64,000 bases of DNA from the NCBI RefSeq assembly GCF_000282635.1, contig NZ_AKIW01000001.1, forward strand, positions 24,983 to 88,982, written 5' to 3'. The DNA comes from Variovorax sp. CF313. GTDB taxonomy: Bacteria; Pseudomonadota; Gammaproteobacteria; Burkholderiales; Burkholderiaceae_C. Below the pieces are notes generated by a model. The model was given only the letters and a program-made list of their open reading frames with translations. It searched no databases and was not told the DNA's origin. How positions within the stretch are numbered: the stretch's first letter is position 1; every line of letters starts with the position of its first letter. This document shows, piece after piece, positions 47,762-54,261 of this stretch. A program made the position numbers and the translations under genes.

Positions 47762-47992
47762 CTAGCCGTCCAGCGGTACGCCGCCGCCGAAGCGGCAGAT
47801 CCACTGGTCCATGAGTTCGCGCTGCACTGCGCCCATCGAGCGCTGCCGGGCCGCCAGCATTTCCCATTGCTCACGCTGTGCCAGCAACATGCTCTTGCCG
47901 ACGGCCATCTGCCAATTCATCACGGATTGAAGGTAGCCGGCTCCGAATGCAGTCGGGATCGTCGGGGTTATGGAAAAGGCGTCGTTGGGCAT
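47762..47992 (-). CDS. Small protein upstream of the lipid methyltransferase
   Basis: A 76-residue protein starting MPNDAFSITPTIPTAFG. The centre is helical and rich in Met and Gln (MNWQMAVGKSMLLAQREQWE), similar in feel to phasins but too short to call. The stop is 7 bp before the methyltransferase, so it is the first gene of that operon. In actinobacteria a small third gene (tmsC) accompanies tmsA and tmsB, but I cannot show homology. Confidence 0.7.
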   Translation of the reverse strand: MPNDAFSITPTIPTAFGAGYLQSVMNWQMAVGKSMLLAQREQWEMLAARQRSMGAVQRELMDQWICRFGGGVPLDG

Positions 47993-48003
47993 GAGAAATG
48001 TCT

Positions 48004-48162
48004 CCCATCGAAGAACTCGTGCTCGCTGCGCACGTTGCTGCCATGCTGCCGCGTGCAGTGGAAATGCTCCCTGACCTGCTGCGCAAGAACCTGCGAAGCG
48101 CCGAACCGAAGGACTTGCTCTGCGTGGTGATCGACCCAGGCGACTGCATGAAAAAGCGACAT
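48004..48162 (-). pseudogene. Remnant of a translational-machinery (eRF1-like) family protein
   Basis: About 53 codons beginning MSLFHAVAWVDHHAEQVLRF and running through TRQHGSNVRSEHEFFDG match the start of the proteobacterial translational-machinery (eRF1-domain-like) proteins, which are normally about 130-150 residues. The reading frame then runs into the start of the next gene at 47992. So the 5' end is preserved and the rest is gone. Similarity is from memory of the family. Confidence 0.55.
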
Positions 48163-48229
48163 TGAAGAACCCGTTGGAAAGAGGAAATGAAAGAGACGGA
48201 AGAAAAAAAGTCCGGCAGGCGCAAGGGCC

Positions 48230-49267
48230 CTACGCTTCGATGATCACTTTGAGCGCATGCGTCTCGGCGGCGCGCCCGAAGGTGTCGTAGGCATCCAGCA
48301 CCTGGTCCAGCGTGAAGCGGTGCGTGATCAGCCGGGCCGGGTCCACCTTGTGGGACTGCACCGTCTTCAGCAGCATCGGCGTGGACACGGTGTCGACCAG
48401 CCGCGTGGTGATCGCGATGTTCTGCGACCACAGCCGCTCCAGATGAAGCTCGGCCGGGTGCCCGTGAACGCCGATGTTCGCGATGGTGCCGCCGGGCGCC
48501 ACGATGTCCTGGCACAGCACGAAGGTGGCCGGTATGCCGACCGCCTCGATCGACACGTCGACGCCGCGCCCGCCGGTCAGCGCGAGCACCGCCTCGGCCG
48601 CCTTGCCGTCGGTGCTGTTGATCGTGTGCGTCGCGCCGAAGCGGCGCGCAACCTCCAGCCGGCCGTCGTCCAGGTCGATCAGGATGATCTGCGACGGCGA
48701 ATAGAACTGGGCCGTGAGCAGCGTGGCCAGGCCGATCGGCCCGGCGCCCACGATGGCCACCGTGCTGCCGGGCGCGACCTTGCCGTTGAGCACGCCGCAC
48801 TCGAAACCGGTCGGCAGGATGTCGCTGAGCATCACCAGCGCCTCTTCGTCCGAGCCAGGCGGAACGGGATACAGGCTGGTGTCCGCATGCGGAATGCGCA
48901 CGTACTCGGCCTGCGTGCCGTCGATGGTGTTGCCGAGAATCCAGCCACCGGTGGCGCAATGCGAATACATGCCGCGGCGGCAGTTCTCGCACTTGCCGCA
49001 CGAAGAGATGCACGAGATCAGCACATGGTCGCCAGCCCTGAAGGCCGTGACGCCGGCGCCGACGCTCTCGATCACGCCCACACCCTCGTGCCCGAGGATG
49101 CGGCCCGGCGTGCAGGTCGGCACATCGCCCTTGAGGATGTGCAGGTCGGTGCCGCAGATGGTCGTCTTGAGTATCTTGACGATGGCGTCGCCCGGCGCCT
49201 GGATCTCCGGCTTGGGATGGTCTTCGAGCGATTTGAGGCCGGGGCCCCTGTATACGAGTGCTTTCAT
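48230..49267 (-). CDS. Zinc-dependent alcohol dehydrogenase
   Basis: A 345-residue medium-chain dehydrogenase. Catalytic zinc ligands Cys 38 and the His/Glu of GHEG near 60; the four structural-zinc Cys are in CISSCGKCENCRRGMYSHC. The NAD site GAGPIGLATLL lies near 175. It probably oxidises or reduces short alcohols, useful in low-oxygen fermentation. The gap to MgtC holds a weak FNR-like site. Confidence 0.95.
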   Translation of the reverse strand: MKALVYRGPGLKSLEDHPKPEIQAPGDAIVKILKTTICGTDLHILKGDVPTCTPGRILGHEGVGVIESVGAGVTAFRAGDHVLISCISSCGKCENCRRGMYSHCATGGWILGNTIDGTQAEYVRIPHADTSLYPVPPGSDEEALVMLSDILPTGFECGVLNGKVAPGSTVAIVGAGPIGLATLLTAQFYSPSQIILIDLDDGRLEVARRFGATHTINSTDGKAAEAVLALTGGRGVDVSIEAVGIPATFVLCQDIVAPGGTIANIGVHGHPAELHLERLWSQNIAITTRLVDTVSTPMLLKTVQSHKVDPARLITHRFTLDQVLDAYDTFGRAAETHALKVIIEA

Positions 49268-49301
49268 GCCACCACGTTATGCGTCCCCGTTCGCGCGCCC
49301 C

Positions 49302-49315
49302 TTGAGATAGCGCAA
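49302..49315. promoter_or_regulatory. Weak FNR/ANR-like site between adh and mgtC
   Basis: TTGAGATAGCGCAA: 4 of 5 in the left arm, 3 of 5 in the right. Centre 49308.5, about 41 bp from the alcohol dehydrogenase start and 69 bp from the MgtC-like start. Confidence 0.45.
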
Positions 49316-49377
49316 GGAATGCCTGCGTCGCCGTGCAGATGCCTTGACGCGCCGCCACGCCGGAGGACACTGAATGC

Positions 49378-50634
49378 ATGAACACCTTCAGCCCATCGGC
49401 TGCGATCGTCGGATTGGCCGTGGCGCTGGGCATCGGCATGATGGTCGGCATCGAACGCGAACGCCGAAAGGGCGACGGCGACCGGCGCGCGGCCGCGGGG
49501 CTGCGCACCTTCGCCGTCGTGGCGCTGGCGGGTGCTGTCGCGCAGATTCTTCCCGTCCCGGCGCTTGTTCCCATCGGGGGAGCGCTCGTCGCCACGCTGG
49601 CGGCTGTGTCGCACTGGAAGAGCCGCTCGCAAGATCCGGGCATGACCACCGAGATCGCCCTGTTCGCTACTTACCTGGTCGGCGTGCTGTGCATCATCGA
49701 GCCATCGCTTGGCGCGGCCTGCGGGACCGGCCTGGCACTGCTGCTGGCGGCGCGCCGCAGGCTGCATCGCTTTGCAACCGAGTTGCTCAGCGAGCAGGAA
49801 CTGCACGACGGCATCCTGCTGGCAGCGCTCGCCCTCATCGCGCTGCCGCTCATTTCTTCCAGGCCCATCGAGATGCTCGGCGGCATCAATCCCCGGCCGC
49901 TGGCCTCCATGGTGCTTCTGATCATGGCGATACAGGCCGCGGGACAGGCGGCGGTGCGATGGCTCGGCGTGCGCGGCGGCCTGCTGGGCGCGGGCTTTGC
50001 ATCAGGGTTCGTGTCGAGCACGGCCACCGTGGCCTCGTTCGGCAACCGTGCGCGCGAACAGCCACTGCACACCGGCCTGCTGGCCGGTGCTGCGGCCTTG
50101 TCTGCGGTGGCCACCTGGGTGCTTGCGCTGGCAATGACCACCGCCTTGTCGCCGCCGGCCGGGCTCGCGCTGTTGCCGGTGGCACTTGCCGGCGCGGCAG
50201 GCGCGGCGGTCGTGGGCCTGCTGCCGCTTCTGTCTTCCCGGCCATCAGCGGCGATCGAGGCGCCCGCCAGCACGCGCACCGCGCTGCGCCCGCGCGAAGC
50301 GTTCACCGTCGCGCTCGCACTGGCGCTGGTTGCGCTGCTGGTGGGCACGGCGCAGCGGCACTTCGGCGACACCGGCCTGCAGGTCGGCATCGCGCTCGCG
50401 GCGCTGGTCGACGCGCACGCGCCCGTGGCCTCGCTCGCCTCGCTGCACGCGGCCGGCACCTTGTCCGCGGATCAGTTCGTCCGCGGCGTGCTCGTGGCGG
50501 TCGGAACCAACACGCTCACACGCTGCATGGTGGCCCTGGCTGCCGGCGGCAGGGCTTATGCGCTGCGCGTGGCGGCGGCACTGGTGGCAAGCCTGGCCTG
50601 CGCATGCGCCGTCGCGGTCTGGCTCAAGGGGTGA
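49378..50634 (+). CDS. MgtC/SapB family membrane protein with DUF4010
   Basis: A 418-residue polytopic membrane protein. The N-terminal 140 residues are the MgtC/SapB core (GLAVALGIGMMVGIERERR), and the rest is DUF4010 with about eight more helices. MgtC family proteins support survival under low Mg2+ or acid stress; the DUF4010 form is less studied. Located between two FNR-type sites. Confidence 0.9.
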   Translation: MNTFSPSAAIVGLAVALGIGMMVGIERERRKGDGDRRAAAGLRTFAVVALAGAVAQILPVPALVPIGGALVATLAAVSHWKSRSQDPGMTTEIALFATYLVGVLCIIEPSLGAACGTGLALLLAARRRLHRFATELLSEQELHDGILLAALALIALPLISSRPIEMLGGINPRPLASMVLLIMAIQAAGQAAVRWLGVRGGLLGAGFASGFVSSTATVASFGNRAREQPLHTGLLAGAAALSAVATWVLALAMTTALSPPAGLALLPVALAGAAGAAVVGLLPLLSSRPSAAIEAPASTRTALRPREAFTVALALALVALLVGTAQRHFGDTGLQVGIALAALVDAHAPVASLASLHAAGTLSADQFVRGVLVAVGTNTLTRCMVALAAGGRAYALRVAAALVASLACACAVAVWLKG

Positions 50635-50640
50635 GCCGCT

Positions 50641-50892
50641 TCATACGAACGCGAGCCCGGGCGCCGCCTGCGGGCCACGGTACAGCCTGAGCGCAGGGTC
50701 CTCGACCACGTACTCCTTCACCCCGCCCTCCGGCAGTCGCTTGCGTCGCGTGAAGGTCCAGGCGTAGGCCGGCTCGATGCTGTGGCTCGCGTTGTCCGAA
50801 AGGGCAAGGCTGATGGTGCCGGCAGGCGCAATCGACAGCAGGTGCGAGTTGCGCATGCCGAGATGCCCTCGCTGCGCCTTGATCCAGCGCAA
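50641..50892 (-). pseudogene. nrdJ: Remnant of adenosylcobalamin-dependent ribonucleotide reductase
   Basis: Only 83 codons remain. GMRNSHLLSIAPAGTISL, with a DNAS..IEPAYAWTF, RRKRLPEGG and VEDPALRLYRG context, matches the class II (NrdJ-type) reductase, normally over 700 residues. The usual Thr of APTGT is Ala here. Both ends are lost, and the 5' end abuts the FNR-like site at 50879-50892. So this is an eroded gene, not a functional one. Confidence 0.75.
50879..50892. promoter_or_regulatory. FNR/ANR-type site (USP 4 promoter)
   Basis: TTGATCCAGCGCAA: left arm perfect. Centre 50885.5; TAGAGT is centred at 50917.5, exactly 32 bp downstream. USP 4 starts 65 bp from the centre. The same 14-mer occurs at 57103 before hsp20. 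Confidence 0.7.
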
Positions 50893-50949
50893 GACGCCGG
50901 GCCCGGCGGACTTCTAGAGTTCTCCTCATTCACCACATCCGTTCCTGAA

Positions 50950-51783
50950 ATGAACACGCTGCGCTCAATCCTCGTCCACCTGGATGGCACCGAACGTGCC
51001 GAGGTGCGGCTGCGGCTCGCGCACCGGCTCGCGGCCATGCACGAGTCGGCATTGACCGCGCTCTTCGCGGTGTCCCCGTCCGTGCTGGCGGTGCTACCGC
51101 TGATGGGTGGGATTCCGTCAATGCCGATGGCCGGAGAGGTCGATCCCGATCACCGCGCCCATGCCGCAGCCGTGTTCGAGCGCCTTCTGCAAGACCATGC
51201 CAACCGTAGCGACTGGCGCGAACTGCGCGGCGAACCCGTCGTCGAGAGCTTCATCCAGCGCGCGCTCACCTGCGACCTCATGGTGCTGGGGCAGCGCAAC
51301 CCGCGGGACGTGGCCGGTTTCGATGTGCCCGGCGACTTCGTCGAGGCAGTCATGCTCGGCAGCGGCAAGCCTGCATTGATCGTTCCTTTTGCCGGCAGGG
51401 TGTCCCCGAAGCCGGAGAAGGTGTTGGTCGCCTGGCGTTCGACACGCGAGTCCGCCCACGCACTCACCACTGCCCTGCCCATGCTGCAGGCGGCGAAGGA
51501 GGTCCACCTGGAGGCCTGCGCAGACAGCGAAGACCCCGTGCCGCCGATGTCCCGGCTGCGGGATTACCTGCGCCTGCACGGCATTGGGCAGGTGCAGGAG
51601 CACCGGGCCCTGGAAGACAGCAGGCACGCCGGCCAAGCGCTGCTGTCGCTGGCGGGGAAGATCGGCGCCGGACTGATCGTCATGGGCGGCTATGGCCACA
51701 GCCGTGCGCGCGAACTCGTGCTCGGAGGCGCCACCCGCACGATGCTGGAGTCGGCCACGGTCCCGGTCTGGATGGCGCACTGA
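50950..51783 (+). CDS. Two-domain universal stress protein (USP 4)
   Basis: A 277-residue tandem USP, MNTLRSILVHLDGTERAEV at the start. The C-terminal ATP loop is GGYGHSRARELVLGGATRT, closely like USP 3. The first half has GQRNPRD without the full loop. Its promoter has the FNR-type site and the best-placed -10 in the island. Confidence 0.93.
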   Translation: MNTLRSILVHLDGTERAEVRLRLAHRLAAMHESALTALFAVSPSVLAVLPLMGGIPSMPMAGEVDPDHRAHAAAVFERLLQDHANRSDWRELRGEPVVESFIQRALTCDLMVLGQRNPRDVAGFDVPGDFVEAVMLGSGKPALIVPFAGRVSPKPEKVLVAWRSTRESAHALTTALPMLQAAKEVHLEACADSEDPVPPMSRLRDYLRLHGIGQVQEHRALEDSRHAGQALLSLAGKIGAGLIVMGGYGHSRARELVLGGATRTMLESATVPVWMAH

Positions 51784-51899
51784 GCGGCGGCGCCCGCCAA
51801 AACCTCATCCGGCGGCTTTCCAGAGACGGACAAGGGCTTCGCGCGCTGGTCTCCTCCTTGTGCGCACGTGCCGCCTTCCGAGCCGCATTGGGCGGCGCG

Positions 51900-52040
51900 C
51901 TGCAGCGCCTCCTCGACGCGGCCGGGCAGCGCGATGTCGCGCTTGAGCCCCGTCACGAACTCAGCCGGTCCGGGCTCGTGCAACCGCCATTGCACGACTG
52001 CGCAGAGGCCGTCGGCGTCGCTGTTGCAGACATCGAATCG
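51900..52040 (-). pseudogene. Remnant of a DHH-family phosphoesterase
   Basis: About 47 codons of RFDVCNSDADGLCAVVQWRL and VTGLKRDIALPGRVEE match the N-terminal start of DHH-type phosphoesterases, whose intact form reads as D-V-x-N-x-D-A-D-G. The rest of the gene (usually over 300 residues) is missing. The 288-bp stretch 51784-52071 holds this remnant and nothing else I can support. Confidence 0.65.
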
Positions 52041-52071
52041 CCGGACCAGGCTCGGCCTCTGTCACCGTGCC

Positions 52072-52458
52072 TCAGCCCGGGATGCGCCAGGCCCCATCGG
52101 CCTGCCGGCATGCGCTGCCGCCGATGCTGTCGGACCGCCCGCCGACCGACACTTCCAGCTTGAAGTTGCGGCACCGGGCGCCGCGCTGGTCGAAGCTGCG
52201 CGTGGGCGTGAAAACGAAGCTGTCGCCCGTCTCGCGATTGCGCCAGACAGAGGACTCGCCGTTCGCCAGCGTTTCCAATGCACTCGCCGCGCGGCGGCGG
52301 TCGTTGTCGTCCATCGCCCTGGCCGCCACACTGCCGGGCGCCGTACCCGCGAGAGATCCGGTGAGCATGCTGCCGGCTGGTGTGCGCCCGGGAAAGCTGC
52401 CGCAGCCGGTCAGCGCCAGTGCAACGTACGAAGCGGAAATAACCGGTGCAAGCTTCAT
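52072..52458 (-). CDS. Surface-antigen-type lipoprotein
   Basis: A 128-residue lipoprotein, lipobox ALTGC with Cys near residue 19. The C-terminal 70 residues (RRRAASALETLANGESSVWR to the end) resemble the Rickettsia 17-kDa/surface-antigen domain. The ATG at 52458 is chosen: AGGAG lies 6 bp upstream, while the ATG at 52464 is directly against it. Probably outer membrane. Function unknown. Confidence 0.82.
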   Translation of the reverse strand: MKLAPVISASYVALALTGCGSFPGRTPAGSMLTGSLAGTAPGSVAARAMDDNDRRRAASALETLANGESSVWRNRETGDSFVFTPTRSFDQRGARCRNFKLEVSVGGRSDSIGGSACRQADGAWRIPG

Positions 52459-52483
52459 TCGCATCTCCTGGACGCTCGGCCGT

Positions 52484-53668
52484 TCAGGCGTAGGAACGCA
52501 GGCGCCGCGAAAAATCGGCCAGCGGCGCGATGCCGCTCGCCTCGGCGCGCTGGCACCAGTCCTGCAACTGCCGGGCGAGCTGCTCGCCGGTGGCCGTGGA
52601 ACGGCTCCATAAGGCGGTCAGTTCCCCGCGCATCGCGTACATCGTAGCCAGCGCCTGCGATGCATTCAATGCCTGCAACACCTGCTGGTAACGCGACGGG
52701 CCGAGCAGGCCCTGGTCCTTGCCCAGCAATGGTTTCACCGCCTTGAGGGCGCGTGCGGCTTCCGGCGACATGCGACGCAGCCGGTCGAGTTCCGCGACGC
52801 AGGCCTTCTTCAGCGAGCGCGTGTAGTTCGACAGCACGTCGTAATGGCAGCGGATGACTGCCTGCACCGTGGCGAGATCGACATTCGCCTTGGGCGCAAC
52901 GAGGCGCGGCGTCGGCGCCACGTGCTTCACCGTCGCGAGCCCCAGGGCCTGCAACGTGCGGATGTAGAGCCAGCCGATGTCGAACTCGAACCACTTGCTG
53001 GAGAGCTTGGCCGAGCTGGGAAAGGCGTGATGGTTGTTGTGCAGCTCTTCCCCGCCGATCAGGATGCCGATCGGAAAGATGTTCGTGCTGGCGTCACGGG
53101 CGGGCCAGTTGCGGTAACCCCAGTAGTGGCCAATGCCGTTGACCACGCCGGCCGCCCAGAATGGAATCCACGCGATCTGCGTGAGCAGTATCAGGCTGCC
53201 CGGCACGACGCCGAAGAGCACCATATCCACGATACCCATCAGCACGATGCCGAGGATCTTGTGCTTCGAGTAGAGATTGCGCTCCAGCCAGTCGTCGGGC
53301 GTGCCGTGGCCGTAGCGCTCGAGGGTTTCCGCATGCCCCGCTTCACGCACGTAGAGGAACACGCCGCCCCAGAGCACCCTGTTGAGCCCGTACACCTGCG
53401 GGCTGTGCGGGTCTTCGGGTGTTTCGCACTTGGCGTGGTGCTTGCGGTGCACTGCGGCCCACTGCTTGGTCACCATGCCGGTGGTCAACCATAACCAGAA
53501 GCGGAAGAAATGGCTCACCGCCGGGTGCAGGTCGAGCGCGCGATGCGCCTGGTGGCGGTGCAGGAAGATGGTCACCGAAGCGATGGTGACGTGCGTGAGC
53601 ACCAGCGCGACCAGCACAGCGCCCCACCAGGGAAGATCGAGAGCGCCGGAATAAAGCAGGGTTTGCAT
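52484..53668 (-). CDS. Membrane fatty-acid desaturase (delta-9 type)
   Basis: A 394-residue enzyme. His boxes HRHQAH (37-42), HRKHH (74-78) and HNNHH (210-214) bind the di-iron centre. Hydrophobic segments between them match the acyl-CoA/acyl-lipid desaturase fold. It introduces a double bond in saturated acyl chains, so it could supply substrate for the methyltransferase operon at 45186-47992. An FNR-type site is 60 bp upstream. The C-terminal 100 residues are an extra, basic domain. Confidence 0.92.
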   Translation of the reverse strand: MQTLLYSGALDLPWWGAVLVALVLTHVTIASVTIFLHRHQAHRALDLHPAVSHFFRFWLWLTTGMVTKQWAAVHRKHHAKCETPEDPHSPQVYGLNRVLWGGVFLYVREAGHAETLERYGHGTPDDWLERNLYSKHKILGIVLMGIVDMVLFGVVPGSLILLTQIAWIPFWAAGVVNGIGHYWGYRNWPARDASTNIFPIGILIGGEELHNNHHAFPSSAKLSSKWFEFDIGWLYIRTLQALGLATVKHVAPTPRLVAPKANVDLATVQAVIRCHYDVLSNYTRSLKKACVAELDRLRRMSPEAARALKAVKPLLGKDQGLLGPSRYQQVLQALNASQALATMYAMRGELTALWSRSTATGEQLARQLQDWCQRAEASGIAPLADFSRRLRSYA

Positions 53669-53721
53669 TCGTACCTCGTGAATAGTGCGGACGATTCTGC
53701 GGACTGCACTGGCTCCGGGCT

Positions 53722-53735
53722 TTGATGCAGGTCAA
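53722..53735. promoter_or_regulatory. FNR/ANR-type site (desaturase promoter)
   Basis: TTGATGCAGGTCAA: left arm perfect, right arm 4 of 5. Centre 53728.5, 60 bp before the desaturase start; CAGAAT is centred 32 bp downstream on the minus strand. Confidence 0.65.
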
Positions 53736-54107
53736 CACGCCAGCCTCTGGCCATTCACCTGCGAGATCACTCGCCGGGTCTTGCCGCTGCGCCCGCAATG
53801 CGCACTTTCGCCGCCATGGCAATGGGATATGGATGCCTCGCGCGCCCTGCGCCTCGAGGAATGCCGCGAGCACGGTGCGCGCCTTGTGCAGGGTCCGTCC
53901 GGCCTGTGCGCCCTGCCCCCGAGTCTTGAGCAGCAGATCGTGCGGCCCCTGCTGCACCAGCTGAAAGTCGAACAGGCCGGCCTCTTCCTCGAGCACCGTG
54001 CTGACGGCCAGCGGCACCACGCTGATTGCCGGCCCCCCCGCAGCGCCGGCCAGGCGCAGCGTGTCGTCGTCCCGCCCCTGCACCTCGATGGCCCTGCCAT
54101 GGATCAA
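53732..54107 (-). pseudogene. Frameshifted remnant of a PaaK-like adenylate-forming ligase C-terminus
   Basis: The frame carries AIEVQGRDDDTLRLAG, VVPLAVSTVLEEEAGLF and DFQLVQQGPHDLLLK, the C-terminal domain of phenylacetate-CoA-ligase-like enzymes. Past the part encoding RGIHIPLP the match continues in another frame as GRSGKTRRVISQ, so there is a frameshift near 53815-53830. The N-terminal 300 or more residues are gone. The frame without the shift would run into the desaturase gene. Confidence 0.65.
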
Positions 54108-54196
54108 ATGTCGGCGGCATATACGGCTCCAGGTGGGGGGGCGTGCATGGCGGGTTCCTTCAAATCCCGAGCTTGCACCTGCGCCGCGGCGGGGGG

Positions 54197-54210
54197 TTGA
54201 CGTGCATCAA
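54197..54210. promoter_or_regulatory. FNR/ANR-type site (acyl-CoA synthetase promoter)
   Basis: TTGACGTGCATCAA: right arm perfect, left arm 4 of 5. Centre 54203.5, 58 bp before the TTG start. Confidence 0.65.
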
Positions 54211-54261
54211 GCCAAAGGCCGGCGCTGCGCCGCACCATGGACGATCACTTCGGAGCCTCCC

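Noticed and set aside
53343..54107. One long minus-strand frame joining the PaaK-like fragment and the start of the desaturase region
   Set aside because: The right part matches a ligase and the left part is out of frame with the desaturase; it is a chance read-through across a frameshift.
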